From positions 2,232,001 to 2,296,000 of the forward strand of contig NZ_VFPU01000001.1 in assembly GCF_006716885.1 (NCBI RefSeq): a DNA stretch of 64,000 nucleotides. The letters run 5' to 3'. Shown here in pieces: positions 1-10,987 of this stretch; the stretch's first letter is position 1; every line of letters starts with the position of its first letter. The position numbers were made by a program, and so were the translations under genes. The stretch is from Ornithinimicrobium humiphilum. Its GTDB lineage: Bacteria > Actinomycetota > Actinomycetes > Actinomycetales > Dermatophilaceae. The notes beneath the pieces were generated by a model. It saw nothing but the letters and a program-made list of their open reading frames with translations, was not told the DNA's origin and made no database searches.

Positions 1-738
1 GCGACCGAGCAGGTGCTGCGCGACGCGGGGCTGGGCTATGCCGGGCCGACGGCGCACGAGGACCGTGCCGGGAAGGCCGAGGTCTACGAGGTCCCGACGA
101 GCGAGGGCGCGACCGCGCGCGTCGCCCACCTGGCCTACACCTACACCTACCCCAACGCGGGCGGGCCGACGACCGACGTCCCGGGCGAGGCCCCGTGGCT
201 GGTCGAGAGCTCCTGGCCCAACCTCGGCGCCGAGGGCATCCTCGAGCAGGCGTCCCGGGCGCGCGACGAGGGCGCCGACTTCGTCGTCGTCTCGATGCAC
301 TGGGGCGGGGAGTACAACGCCCAGCCGCTCGACGAGCAGGTGCAGCTGGCCCACGCGCTGCTGGAGTCGGATGACGTCGACCTCATCCTGGGCACCCACG
401 TGCACGTCATCCAGCCGTGCGACCGCATCAACGGCAAGCACGTCGCCTACGGCCTGGGCAACTTCCTGTCCAACCAGTCGCCGGACACCAACGTCAACCT
501 CTCGGCCCCCACCCAGGAGGGCATGGTCGCCACCTTCACCCTGCGCCGCGACGAGGCGGGGACGGTGACGACGCAGATGCAGTACCAGCCGACCCGGGTC
601 GAGATCGTCCCGGGCGCCCAGCCCGGCCCCCACGTCGTGCGGCTGGTCTCGCCGGAGACCTATCCGGAGACGTGGGCGCGGACGACCGCCACCGTGGACG
701 CGCTGGGGACCTGCGAGGCCACCCCGGTCCACCCGTAG
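1..738 (+). CDS. CapA family protein, 3' part
   Basis: The frame is already open at the first base, so the N-terminus lies outside the window and 245 residues are visible. The segment matches the CapA/PgsA (poly-gamma-glutamate synthesis) metallophosphatase-like fold: VVVSMHWGGEY at about residues 95-105, LGTHVHVIQPC at about 130-140, then YGLGNFLSNQ. The His/Asp-containing motifs are those expected to bind metal in the calcineurin-like family. Many actinobacterial members are lipoproteins or secreted, which cannot be judged here. The true substrate is unknown. It is convergent with the next gene, with 9 bp between their stops. Confidence 0.8.
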   Translation, partial: ATEQVLRDAGLGYAGPTAHEDRAGKAEVYEVPTSEGATARVAHLAYTYTYPNAGGPTTDVPGEAPWLVESSWPNLGAEGILEQASRARDEGADFVVVSMHWGGEYNAQPLDEQVQLAHALLESDDVDLILGTHVHVIQPCDRINGKHVAYGLGNFLSNQSPDTNVNLSAPTQEGMVATFTLRRDEAGTVTTQMQYQPTRVEIVPGAQPGPHVVRLVSPETYPETWARTTATVDALGTCEATPVHP

Positions 739-747
739 GTCGGGCCG

Positions 748-1545
748 TCAGCCGGTCAGCTGGACCCAGGTGTCCCAGCCGATCTTGAGCACGAAGGCCG
801 AGAGCACCACGACGAAGAAGACGCGCACGAAGCCGCTGCCCCGCGCGACGGCGACCCGAGCGCCGAGGTAGCCGCCGATGACGTTGCAGCCGCCCATGAG
901 CAGCCCGACCTTCCACATCACGGCGCCCTGCGGCACGAAGACCACGAGGGCGGCCAGGTTGGTGGCGAAGTTGGCGATCTTGGCCTTGGCACTGGCCTCG
1001 AGGAAGCCGTAGCCGAGGACGCTGACGAGCGCGAAGACGAAGAACGAGCCCGTGCCGGGGCCGAGCACCCCGTCGTAGCTGCCCACCGCCGCGCCGATGG
1101 CCAGCGCGGCGGCCAGGTGGCGACGCGGCCGCCGGTGCCCGAAGCGCAGCTTCTGCATCTGCCCCATCGTCGGCTTGGCCAGGGTGTAGGCGCCGACGCC
1201 CACGAGCACGGCCAGGATCAGCGGGTTGAAGGCCGCCTTGCTGATGAGGAAGGCCAGGCTCGCGCCGGCCAGGCTGCCGCCGAAGGCCGCGAGCGCCAGC
1301 GGCACGGCGGTGCGCAGGTCGGGGCGGACCCGCCGGAAGTAGGTGATCGAGCTCGTCGTGGTGCCCATGATCGAGCCGATCTTGTTGGTGGCGAGCAGCT
1401 GCACGGGGCTGGCCCCGGGCAGACCGACGAGGAGGGCGGGCAGCTGGATCAGCCCGCCTCCCCCGACGACCGCGTCCACGAAGCCCGCCGCCAGACCAGC
1501 GAGGGCGATGAAGACGAGAAGGCTCGCGTCGAGGTGCTCGACCAC
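748..1545 (-). CDS. TSUP (TauE/SafE) family membrane exporter
   Basis: 265 residues and about eight hydrophobic segments. The two half-repeats carry the family's glycine motifs, DAVVGGGGLIQLP near residue 22 and GSYDGVLGPGTGSFF in the middle. TSUP proteins export sulfite, sulfonates or related organic anions across the cytoplasmic membrane; the substrate here is unknown. The GTG at 1545 was chosen because it immediately precedes the first membrane segment. No good ribosome binding site is visible. The gene starts 14 nt after the proS stop, so cotranscription with proS is likely. A copy of GGTATGCCGT spans the junction. Confidence 0.8.
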   Translation of the reverse strand: MVEHLDASLLVFIALAGLAAGFVDAVVGGGGLIQLPALLVGLPGASPVQLLATNKIGSIMGTTTSSITYFRRVRPDLRTAVPLALAAFGGSLAGASLAFLISKAAFNPLILAVLVGVGAYTLAKPTMGQMQKLRFGHRRPRRHLAAALAIGAAVGSYDGVLGPGTGSFFVFALVSVLGYGFLEASAKAKIANFATNLAALVVFVPQGAVMWKVGLLMGGCNVIGGYLGARVAVARGSGFVRVFFVVVLSAFVLKIGWDTWVQLTG

Positions 1546-1559
1546 CGACGGGTATGCCG

Positions 1560-3377
1560 TCAGGCCGGGTCGGCCGGAGCCGCCCCGTCGCCCTGCTCGA
1601 CGATCCCGCGCACCTCGGCGAGGACCTCGCCGGCCGCGCGCTCGACCGGGACGTCCCGGCGGGCGCCGCTGGCGCGGTCCTTGATCTCGATGGTGCCGTC
1701 GACGAGGCCCTTGCCGACCACGACGATCGTGGGCACGCCCAGCAGCTCGGCGTCCTTGAACTTCACGCCGGGGCTGACCTTGGGACGGTCGTCGTAGATC
1801 ACCGAGAGGCCGGCGGCCTCGAGGTCGGCGACGAGCAGCCCGGCGGAGTCGAAGACCGCCTGGTCCTTGCCGGTGGCCACCACGTGCACGTCGGCCGGGG
1901 CGAGCGCCCGCGGCCAGCACAGGCCGAGGTCGTCGTGGGTCGCCTCGGCGACCGCGGCGACGGCCCGGGAGACGCCGACGCCGTAGGAGCCCATGGTGAC
2001 CGTGACGAGCTTGCCGTTCTCGTCGAGCACCTTGAGGTCGAGGGCCTCGGCGTACTTGCGGCCGAGCTGGAAGATGTGGCCCATCTCGATGCCGCGGGCC
2101 AGCGTCAGCGGGCCACCGCCGTCGGGGCTGGGGTCGCCCTCGCGGATCTCGCCGGCCTGGATCGTGCCGTCGGCGGTGAAGTCGCGGCCGACCACCAGGT
2201 CGAAGACGTGCTTGCCGTGCTCGTCGGCGCCGGTGATCCACGCCGAGCCCTCGGCGACCGAGGGGTCGAGCAGGTAGCGGATCTTCGAGGGGCTGTCCTC
2301 GCCGAGGGCGCGCGGACCGATGTAGCCCTTGACGAGCATCGGGTAGGCCGCGAAGTCCTTCTCGTCGAAGGGCGCCCACTCGGCCGGAGACACCTGGGCC
2401 TCGAGGCGCTTGGCGTCGACCTCGCGGTCACCGGGCAGGCCGATGGCCAGCGGCTCCTTGGTGCCGTCGGGGTGCGTGAGCATGACGACGACGTTCTTGA
2501 GGGTGTCGGCGGCGGTCCACTCCCGGCCGTCGGCGCGCGGGTGCAGCGCGTTGGCCTGCGCGACCAGCGTCTCGATGGTGGGGCTGTCGGGGGTGTCCTC
2601 GACGTGCGCGGCGGGCGTCGCCGCGACCACGGCGGGGTCGACCGGCGGGGCCTGGGGCACGACGACGGCCTCGACGTTGGCGGCGTAACCGGTCGCCTCG
2701 CAGCGCACGAAGGTGTCCTCGCCGACGGGGCTGACGGCGAGGAACTCCTCGCTCGCCGAGCCGCCCATCGCGCCGGAGTCGGCGTGCACGATGACGTAGT
2801 CGAAGCCGAGCCGGTCGAAGATCCGCACGTAGGCGGCGCGGTGACGCTGGTAGGCCGCCTCGAGCCCGGCGTCGTCGACGTCGAAGGAGTAGGAGTCCTT
2901 CATGATGAACTCCCGGCCGCGCAGCAGCCCGGCGCGCGGACGCGCCTCGTCGCGGTACTTCGTCTGGATCTGGTAGAGCGTCAGCGGCAGCTCCTTGTAG
3001 GAGCTGAACATGTCCTTGACCGCGAGGGTGAACATCTCCTCGTGCGTCGGGCCGAGGAGCATGTCGACGCCCTTGCGGTCCTGCAGGCGGAAGAGGTTGT
3101 CGCCGTACTCGGTCCACCGGTTGGTGGCCTCGTAGGGCTCCCGCGGCAGCAGCGCGGGGAAGCTCAGCTCCTGGCCGCCGATGGCGTCCATCTCCTCGCG
3201 CACGATCGTCTCGACCTTGCGCAGCACCTTCAGGCCCAGCGGCAGCCAGGTGTAGACGCCGGGGGCGGCGCGGCGGATGTAGCCCGCGCGCACGAGCAGC
3301 TTGTGCCCCGGCAGCTCGGCGTCGGCCGGGTCCTCGCGCAGGGTCCGCAGGAACAGGGTCGACATGCGCATGGCCAC
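1560..3377 (-). CDS. proS: Prolyl-tRNA synthetase, bacterial type with editing insert
   Basis: Charges tRNA-Pro with proline. Class II core motifs are visible: [10 protein letters not shown], then [11 protein letters not shown] and [12 protein letters not shown] (motif 2 region), and [10 protein letters not shown] (motif 3). About 170 residues between motifs 2 and 3 form the INS editing domain of bacterial ProRS, and an anticodon-binding domain follows at the C-terminus. The start was set at GTG 3377 (605 residues) because GAGGAG lies 8 nt upstream. An upstream GTG at 3386 would sit almost on that site, and an ATG at 3371 is too far from it. The TSUP gene follows. Confidence 0.95.
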   Translation of the reverse strand: MAMRMSTLFLRTLREDPADAELPGHKLLVRAGYIRRAAPGVYTWLPLGLKVLRKVETIVREEMDAIGGQELSFPALLPREPYEATNRWTEYGDNLFRLQDRKGVDMLLGPTHEEMFTLAVKDMFSSYKELPLTLYQIQTKYRDEARPRAGLLRGREFIMKDSYSFDVDDAGLEAAYQRHRAAYVRIFDRLGFDYVIVHADSGAMGGSASEEFLAVSPVGEDTFVRCEATGYAANVEAVVVPQAPPVDPAVVAATPAAHVEDTPDSPTIETLVAQANALHPRADGREWTAADTLKNVVVMLTHPDGTKEPLAIGLPGDREVDAKRLEAQVSPAEWAPFDEKDFAAYPMLVKGYIGPRALGEDSPSKIRYLLDPSVAEGSAWITGADEHGKHVFDLVVGRDFTADGTIQAGEIREGDPSPDGGGPLTLARGIEMGHIFQLGRKYAEALDLKVLDENGKLVTVTMGSYGVGVSRAVAAVAEATHDDLGLCWPRALAPADVHVVATGKDQAVFDSAGLLVADLEAAGLSVIYDDRPKVSPGVKFKDAELLGVPTIVVVGKGLVDGTIEIKDRASGARRDVPVERAAGEVLAEVRGIVEQGDGAAPADPA

Positions 3378-3464
3378 GTGGAGCACTCCTCGAGTCGGGC
3401 AGGTGGAGGCCGGGTATGCCGCGGCTGCGGCGTCCCCGGCCGGTGTCGGACGGACCGTCAGAGC

Positions 3465-4709
3465 CTACCGGGCGGCGGCGAGCTCCTCGACGCCTTTCAG
3501 GAGCCGGTCGACCTCCTCGGTCGTGGTGTAGGGCGCCATGCCGACGCGCACGCCGCCGGTGGCCCCGAGGCCGAGCCGGTGGCTGAGCTCCCAGGCGTAG
3601 AAGTGGCTGGCGGGGGCGTTGACCCGGAGCCCGGCGAGATGGCGGTGGACCGCGGAGGGCTCCACGCCCTCGAGCGTGAAGAGCAGGGTGGGGGTCCGGC
3701 GGGCGGCGCGGGAGTGCACGATCACGCCGTCGATCGCGCGCAGACCGGCCTCGGCGCGGTCGCGCAGGGCGTCCTCGTGGCGCTCGAGCGCGGCGAAGGA
3801 GGCCGCGAGCCGCTCGCGACGGGACAAGCTCCCGGGCTCGGGACGCCCCTCGGCGCCCTCGCCCAGCCAGGCCAGGCCGGCGAGGAAGTCGACTGCGGCC
3901 GTCGTGCCGGCCAGCAGCTCGTAGGGCAGGGTGCCCAGCTCGAAGCGCTCCGGCACCGCGTCGGTGGACGGCAGCAGCTTGTCGGGGCGCAGCTCCTCGA
4001 GCAGGTCCGCCCGGCCCGTGGTGACCCCGATGTGGGGGCCGAGAAACTTGTAGGGCGAGCACGACAGCAGGTCGGCGCCGAGCGCCTCCCGGTCGAGGGT
4101 CTCGTGCGCCGCGAGGTGGACGGCGTCGACGTGCACCAGGGCACCGGCGGCGTGCGCGGCACCGACGATGGCGGGCAGGTCCGGCCGGGTGCCGATGAGG
4201 TTGCTCGCGCCGGTCACGGCGACGAGGCGGGTGCGGTCGGAGAGCACCTCCTGGACCGCCTCGAGCGACAGCTCGCCGGTCGAGGGGTCCATCTCGGCCC
4301 AGCGCACCGTGGCGCCGACGGCCTCGGCCGCGATCACCCACGGCCGGATGTTGCCGTCGTGGTCGAGGGAGGTGACGACGACCTCGTCGCCGGGCCCCCA
4401 GCCGTGGCAGCGGGCCAGCGTGCGGGCGAGGTCCATGGTGTTGGCGGTCATGCTGCGCCCGAAGATGACGGTGCCCGGGTCGACGCCGAGGAGGTCGCCC
4501 ATGGCCGCCCGTGCCTCGAGCACGGTGCGCTCCGCCTGCAGCTCGGCCTCGGTCACCGTGCCGCGGTTGGCGATCGAGCTCGTCAGGGTCGAGGCCACGG
4601 CCTCGGCCACGACGTCCGGGGTCTGGGAGCCACCGGGGCCGTCGAAGTGGGCGGTGCCGGTGCGGAGCGCCGGGAAGTGCTCCCGGACGGCGGACACGTC
4701 ATACGTCAT
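3465..4709 (-). CDS. Cysteine-desulfurase-like class V aminotransferase (VC1184 subfamily)
   Basis: 414 residues; PLP-dependent fold type I. Visible signatures are TSLDHDGNIRPW, HVDAVHLAAH (Asp and His near the PLP ring) and the Schiff-base lysine in SCSPYKFLGPH. The sequence resembles the VC1184-type 'cysteine desulfurase family' more than IscS or SufS. No Suf/Isc partner gene is adjacent, so a role in Fe-S assembly is unproven. ATG 4709 has no Shine-Dalgarno sequence, but TACCTT lies 6 nt upstream, so it is probably leaderless. It is transcribed divergently from the micro-ORF/EamA unit. Confidence 0.8.
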   Translation of the reverse strand: MTYDVSAVREHFPALRTGTAHFDGPGGSQTPDVVAEAVASTLTSSIANRGTVTEAELQAERTVLEARAAMGDLLGVDPGTVIFGRSMTANTMDLARTLARCHGWGPGDEVVVTSLDHDGNIRPWVIAAEAVGATVRWAEMDPSTGELSLEAVQEVLSDRTRLVAVTGASNLIGTRPDLPAIVGAAHAAGALVHVDAVHLAAHETLDREALGADLLSCSPYKFLGPHIGVTTGRADLLEELRPDKLLPSTDAVPERFELGTLPYELLAGTTAAVDFLAGLAWLGEGAEGRPEPGSLSRRERLAASFAALERHEDALRDRAEAGLRAIDGVIVHSRAARRTPTLLFTLEGVEPSAVHRHLAGLRVNAPASHFYAWELSHRLGLGATGGVRVGMAPYTTTEEVDRLLKGVEELAAAR

Positions 4710-4715
4710 GGGCAC

Positions 4716-4721
4716 AAGGTA
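4716..4721 (-). promoter_or_regulatory. -10 hexamer TACCTT, leaderless start at 4709
   Basis: The spacer to the ATG is 6 nt, which places the transcription start on the A of the start codon. No SD sequence is present. Confidence 0.55.
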
Positions 4722-4761
4722 GCCACCGCCTCCCGGACGCATCGCGCGGGGTGGCCGGTCC

Positions 4762-4767
4762 TACCCT
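4762..4767 (+). promoter_or_regulatory. -10 hexamer TACCCT, leaderless start of micro-ORF at 4775
   Basis: A TANNNT hexamer lies 7 nt before ATG 4775. It drives the micro-ORF and the EamA transporter, divergently from the promoter at 4716-4721. Confidence 0.55.
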
Positions 4768-4774
4768 TGCCGTC

Positions 4775-4828
4775 ATGACCCCTCCCCCCGCCTCCCCGGC
4801 ACCGCACGGGACCGAGGGCCGCGCGTGA
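4775..4828 (+). CDS. Predicted leaderless 17-codon upstream ORF, coupled to EamA transporter
   Basis: The ORF runs from ATG 4775 to TGA 4826-4828 and encodes MTPPPASPAPHGTEGRA. The TGA overlaps the GTG start of the EamA gene as GTGA. With the -10 at 4762-4767, the transcript should begin at this ATG, so ribosomes would read the short ORF first and reinitiate on the transporter. The peptide is rich in Pro and Ala and matches no family I know. xerC (41265-41309) has the same arrangement. Expression is inferred from layout only. Confidence 0.45.
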   Translation: MTPPPASPAPHGTEGRA

Positions 4829-5808
4829 GCACCGGGACGGCGCCCACGGGCACCGTCGACCCGGCGCTGCGCACGCGCGCCAACCTCCTGCTCGTCCTCA
4901 CCTCCGCGATCTGGGGCTTCGGCTTCGTCGCCCAGCGCCTCGGTGCCGACCACATGGGGGCGATGAGCTTCAACGCCGCCCGTTTCGCGATCGGCTCGTT
5001 GTCGCTGCTGCCCCTCATCTGGTGGTTCGCGCGGCGACGGGCCGCGACGCCGCTCGTGGTGCCCGAGCCCCCGGCGGGCGAGATCTACGACGAGACGCCG
5101 CCCGCGGCCGGCCTGGGGCGCTCCCCCTTCCTGCCCGGGCTGGCCGCCGGTGGCGTGCTCTTCGCGGCCGCGGGGCTGCAGCAGGCGGGGCTGGCCACCA
5201 CGACGGCGGGCAAGGCCGGTTTCATTACCGGCCTCTACATCGTGCTCGTCCCCGTGCTGGGGCTGCTGGTCGGGCACCGGGCCTCGCGAGCGGTGTGGGT
5301 CGGCCTCGCCCTGGCCGTGCCCGGGCTCTACCTGCTGAGCATGACCGAGGACCTGACGATCGCCCCCGGCGACCTGCTCGTGCTGGCCGGGGCGGTCTTC
5401 TGGGCGGTGCACATCCTCGTCATCGACCACTTCGTGCGGACCGTCGACGCCCTGCGCCTCTCGGCCGCGCAGTTCGCGGCGTGCGCCCTGCTGTCGGGTG
5501 GCCTGGCCCTGGTCGTCGAGGAGCGCCCGTTCGCCGGCCTCGGGGCCGCGGTCGGGGCCGTGCTCTACGGCGGCCTCTTCGCCGTCGGCGTCGCCTACAC
5601 CCTGCAGGTCGTCGCCCAGCGCCACGCCAAGGCCTCCCACGCGGCCCTGCTCCTCAGCCTCGAGGCGGTCTTCGGCGCGCTCGGCGGGTGGCTGCTGCTC
5701 GACGAGGTCATGAGCCCGCGCATGCTCCTCGGCTGCGCCCTCGTCATGACCGGCATCGTCGTGTCGCTGCGTGGGTCGGAGCCGGCGGCCCCGGTCGGTC
5801 CGGACTGA
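4825..5808 (+). CDS. EamA/DMT superfamily transporter
   Basis: 327 residues and about ten membrane segments arranged as two EamA repeats. The first begins LLLVLTSAIWGFGFVAQRL (DMT signature); the second is around LLVLAGAVFWAVHILVIDH. DMT proteins move small metabolites or drugs across the cytoplasmic membrane; the substrate cannot be predicted. GTG 4825 overlaps the stop of the upstream micro-ORF, and GAGGG about 8 nt upstream could serve reinitiation. The C-terminus ends after an ALVMTGIVVSLRG helix. A strong hairpin follows at 5871-5902. Confidence 0.85.
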   Translation: MSTGTAPTGTVDPALRTRANLLLVLTSAIWGFGFVAQRLGADHMGAMSFNAARFAIGSLSLLPLIWWFARRRAATPLVVPEPPAGEIYDETPPAAGLGRSPFLPGLAAGGVLFAAAGLQQAGLATTTAGKAGFITGLYIVLVPVLGLLVGHRASRAVWVGLALAVPGLYLLSMTEDLTIAPGDLLVLAGAVFWAVHILVIDHFVRTVDALRLSAAQFAACALLSGGLALVVEERPFAGLGAAVGAVLYGGLFAVGVAYTLQVVAQRHAKASHAALLLSLEAVFGALGGWLLLDEVMSPRMLLGCALVMTGIVVSLRGSEPAAPVGPD

Positions 5809-5870
5809 CCAGGATCCTGGGCCGCCCAGGACGACGAGCCAGGCCGAGGAAACGCCCGGGAACGACGAGC

Positions 5871-5902
5871 GGGGCGGGTGGACCGTCCGGTCCACACGCC
5901 CC
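5871..5902. terminator. Bidirectional hairpin between convergent EamA and M28 genes
   Basis: A 14-bp stem with one mismatch (GGGGCGGGTGGACC / GGTCCACACGCCCC) and a 4-nt loop, placed between two convergent stops. There is no long T-tract, as is common in high-GC genomes. Confidence 0.6.
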
Positions 5903-5925
5903 GTCGTCATCGGGTCTGGTCCGTG

Positions 5926-7539
5926 TCAGCGGGCCTCGTGGTGGTCGTGGTCGTGGTCGTGACCACCGCCTGCACCTCCGGCCGCACCGGGCTTGAAGGT
6001 GCCGGCCTCGCCCGCCGGGGCGGGGATCCGGAAGTTGCCCGGGACCTTGACGCCCTTGACCCCGTTGACCTCCTCGGTGGACGCCGAGTAGCGCAGCACC
6101 GCGAAGGCGATGGCGTCGGCGTTCACGTCGAGGGCGTGGTGGTCGAGGTTGTCCATGGTGTCGCAGTCCGCGTGGTAGCACGGGTCGTACCAGTCGCCGG
6201 CGGTGCCGCCCCAGACGGTCGCCTGCAGCGGCGTCTTGACGCCCTCGGCACCGGTGAAGAGACCACCGGAGGCGATGCCGTTGGCGATGAACGCCTGGTA
6301 GTCGCTGCGACCGCTGAAGGCCGAGTCGTCGTAGGGCTCGCCCACCAGCGTGTAGAAGGACTCGAAGGTGTCCTCGACGTGAGTCGACCCCGCGGGGACC
6401 ACGACCGGCGCGTCGAACGTCGACTCGTCCGCGTCGTAGACGCCGAGGTAGTAGTTCGGCGACCCGATCATGTCGAAGTTGAGGTAGAGCGCGATCTCGT
6501 CGAGCTCCTCCTGGCTGCGCTGCTCGACCCACGCGGTCGAGCCGATCAGGCCGAGCTCCTCGGCGCCCCACCAGGCGAAGCGCACGGTGTTGTGCGGACG
6601 CGTCTTGCCCATCTGCTGGGCGACCTCGAGGAGGCCGGCGGAGCCGCTGCCGTTGTCGTTGATGCCCGGGCCGGCCGGGACCGAGTCGAGGTGAGCACCG
6701 GCCATGACGACGTTGTCGTCCCGCACGCCGGCGAGCTCGCCGATGACGTTGTAGGAGGTCACCTCGTCGAACTGGACCGTGACCGTCGCCGTGGCGCCGG
6801 GCTGGGCCAGGGCCTCACCGGCGGCGAACGTGGTGCCGACCACCGGGATGCTGGCCTCGAAGGGCAGCAGCGTCGGGTTGACCGGACCGAACCGGTCGTC
6901 GTTCTCGACGGTGTTGCCCTGGTTGAAGAGCACGACCGCCTCGGCACCGGCCGCCTGGGCGAGCTCGGCCTTGAGCCCGAACGCGCAGAAGCCGCGCTGC
7001 ATCAGGGCGATGTCGTTGGGCCCCGAGAAGTCGAGGCCGACGAAGTCGGAGGCCTCGCAGCCGCTGTCGTTCGCCCGGTCGGTCGCGGTGTCGAGGTTGA
7101 TGTCCACCGGGATGACGTTGCCGGTCACGTCGCCCTCACCGGTGCCCTCGGCGTCGTAGGCGATGTAGCTGGCGCTGACCGGACTGAGCTGCTCCAGGCG
7201 GACATCGGCGGCGTCGTAGGTGAAGGGGACGACCTCGGCAGTCCACCCGGCGCCCTCGAGCACGTCGACGACGTAGTCGACGCTGGCGAGGTAGCCCGGC
7301 GTCTGGTCGGCCCGCGTGCCGTCGTGGGCGTCCGCGATGGCCTGGAAGGCCTCCAGGTGCTCCAGGACGCCCTCGACCCGGACGCACTCCAGCAGCTTGT
7401 CGTAGGTGTTGTTGCTCCTCTTGTCACATCCCTGCTGCGACGGTGCCGCCCCCGACGGCGCCGCGACCAGGGTGGACCCGACCAGGGCCCCTGCTGCGGC
7501 CACTCCCAGGGTGCGCCTGCTCCACATGGATCTTGTCAT
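5926..7539 (-). CDS. Secreted M28 family aminopeptidase with PA domain
   Basis: 537 residues. The twin-arginine-like N-terminus (SRRTLGVAAAGALVG...AAPSGAA) is a clear signal sequence. A protease-associated insert holds FSGPNDIALMQRGFCAFGLK at about residues 175-195. The catalytic M28 domain shows AGAHLDSVPAGPGINDNGSG (zinc His/Asp), WWGAEELGLIGS (general-base Glu and zinc Glu) and YHADCDTMDN (last zinc His). Its likely role is extracellular peptide degradation feeding the adjacent liv transporter. The protein ends in a His/Asp tail. ATG 7539 has AAGGA 6 nt upstream. An array of 11-bp repeats lies at 7611-7654. Confidence 0.9.
   Translation of the reverse strand: MTRSMWSRRTLGVAAAGALVGSTLVAAPSGAAPSQQGCDKRSNNTYDKLLECVRVEGVLEHLEAFQAIADAHDGTRADQTPGYLASVDYVVDVLEGAGWTAEVVPFTYDAADVRLEQLSPVSASYIAYDAEGTGEGDVTGNVIPVDINLDTATDRANDSGCEASDFVGLDFSGPNDIALMQRGFCAFGLKAELAQAAGAEAVVLFNQGNTVENDDRFGPVNPTLLPFEASIPVVGTTFAAGEALAQPGATATVTVQFDEVTSYNVIGELAGVRDDNVVMAGAHLDSVPAGPGINDNGSGSAGLLEVAQQMGKTRPHNTVRFAWWGAEELGLIGSTAWVEQRSQEELDEIALYLNFDMIGSPNYYLGVYDADESTFDAPVVVPAGSTHVEDTFESFYTLVGEPYDDSAFSGRSDYQAFIANGIASGGLFTGAEGVKTPLQATVWGGTAGDWYDPCYHADCDTMDNLDHHALDVNADAIAFAVLRYSASTEEVNGVKGVKVPGNFRIPAPAGEAGTFKPGAAGGAGGGHDHDHDHHEAR
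5941..5964. repeat. Hexamer tandem repeat gtggtc, coding for a His-Asp tail
   Basis: Three and a half copies of gtggtc lie inside the 3' end of the M28 peptidase gene. On the coding strand they give alternating His-Asp codons (HDHDHDHHE). Confidence 0.7.
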
Positions 7540-7594
7540 CGAACTTCCTTGTCCTCAGGGGGGAGAACTCGGCCAGACGGCCGGTTCGCCCTGC

Positions 7595-7600
7595 AACCTA
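7595..7600 (-). promoter_or_regulatory. -10 TAGGTT of the M28 peptidase gene
   Basis: The hexamer reads TAGGTT on the minus strand, about 55 nt before the start codon. No -35 is recognisable at 17-18 bp. That position is occupied by the 11-bp repeat array, which suggests dependence on an activator. Confidence 0.35.
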
Positions 7601-7610
7601 ACCCTGCGAT

Positions 7611-7654
7611 GGTCAAGATGTGTTCAAGATCACACCAAGAAATGGTCAAGAAAG
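7611..7654. promoter_or_regulatory. Four 11-bp direct repeats (PHO-box-like operator)
   Basis: Units are at 7611, 7622, 7633 and 7644: ggtcaagatgt, gttcaagatca, caccaagaaat, ggtcaagaaag. CAAGA recurs at exact 11-bp spacing. Streptomyces PHO boxes are also 11-nt direct repeats beginning G(G/T)TCA; units 1, 2 and 4 match those five positions, but the rest of the unit differs. SARP-type regulators also bind repeats with this spacing. The array lies just upstream of the -10 of the M28 gene. Confidence 0.45.
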
Positions 7655-7661
7655 AACGCGC

Positions 7662-7699
7662 CGGACCGCCCGCCCGCGCGGGAGCGGGCGGGCGGTCCG
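7662..7699 (-). terminator. Rho-independent terminator of the liv operon
   Basis: A perfect 16-bp stem (CGGACCGCCCGCCCGC and its complement) with a 6-nt loop, 8 bp after the livF stop. On the minus strand it is followed by a T-rich stretch (TTCTTTCTTG). Confidence 0.8.
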
Positions 7700-7706
7700 A
7701 CGCGTC

Positions 7707-10110
<2,404 letters not shown>

Positions 10111-10111
<1 letters not shown>

Positions 10112-10986
10112 CACACCTCCCTCACGCGCTTGCTGCCGAACAGCCCCTGCGGGCGCACGATGAGCAGCAGGAAGAGCAGGCCGAAGGCGACCAGGTCGCG
10201 CCAGCTCGAGCCGACGTACTGCACCGCGAAGACCTCGGCCAGCCCCAGGAGGAGGCCGCCGACGAGCGCACCCGGCAGCGACCCCATACCCCCGACGATG
10301 ATGACCGCCAGGCCCTTGAGCTCGATGGCGCTGCCCATGCCCAGCTGGGCCGAGTTGACGTTCATCGCGAAGAGGGCGCCGGCGACCGCGCCGAGGGCGG
10401 AGGACAGGGCGAAGGTGGTCGCGGTGACGCGGTCGACGTTGAGCCCGAGGACCGTGGCGGCCCGCGGGTTCTCCGCGACCGCGCGCATGGCGCGGCCGAG
10501 CGGGCTGCGCCCGACCAGCCAGGTCAGCCCGGCCATGAGCACGATCGAGATCGCCAGGATCGCGACCTGGAGCAGCGTCACGCGGGCCGAGCCGATCTCG
10601 AAGGCCGTGCTCGGGAAGGCGTCGGCCGGGAAGCGGCGGGTGTCCGGGCCGTAGCGCCACAGCAGCAGCGCCACGACCATCCCGCCGAGCCCGATCGAGC
10701 CGATGAGCCCCGCGAAGTGGGCGTCGGGTCTGCCCTTGAGCGGGCGGAAGGCCACCCGCTCGATGACCAGGCCCAGGACGGCGCCGAAGAGGGCGACGAG
10801 CGGGAGCGCCACCCAGATCGACAGCCCGCCGACGGCGACCAGCTCGATCCCGACGAACGCCGCGGCCGCGAAGACGGCCGGGTGCGCCAGGTTGAGCCGG
10901 TCGAGGATGCCGAAGACGAGCGTGAACCCGATCGCGAAGAGCGCGTAGATCGACCCCAGGAAGAGGCCGTTCAGCAGCTGCTGCAT
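10111..10986 (-). CDS. livH: Branched-chain amino acid ABC transporter permease LivH
   Basis: 291 residues with about eight membrane segments. It begins QQLLNGLFLGSIYALFAIG and contains the EAA-like cytoplasmic loop SPLGRAMRAVAENPRAATVLG at about 155-175, followed by GGMGSLPGALVGG, as in LivH. It forms the membrane channel with the LivM half of the fusion. The gene lies 1 bp after livJ and overlaps the following fused gene by one base. Confidence 0.92.
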
Positions 10987-10987
10987 G

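Noticed and set aside
1554..4778. Very long plus-strand open frame opposite proS and the cysteine-desulfurase-like gene
   Set aside because: It mirrors real minus-strand genes with strong motifs; its translation is low-complexity Gly/Arg/Val/Asp, as expected for antisense frames at 73% G+C. The same holds for other long frames opposite livMG, livJ, prpE, dprA/comM and aceB.
7678..7683. The GC-rich inverted repeat at 7662-7699 as an operator
   Set aside because: Its perfect stem, small loop and following T-rich stretch after the livF stop make it a terminator.
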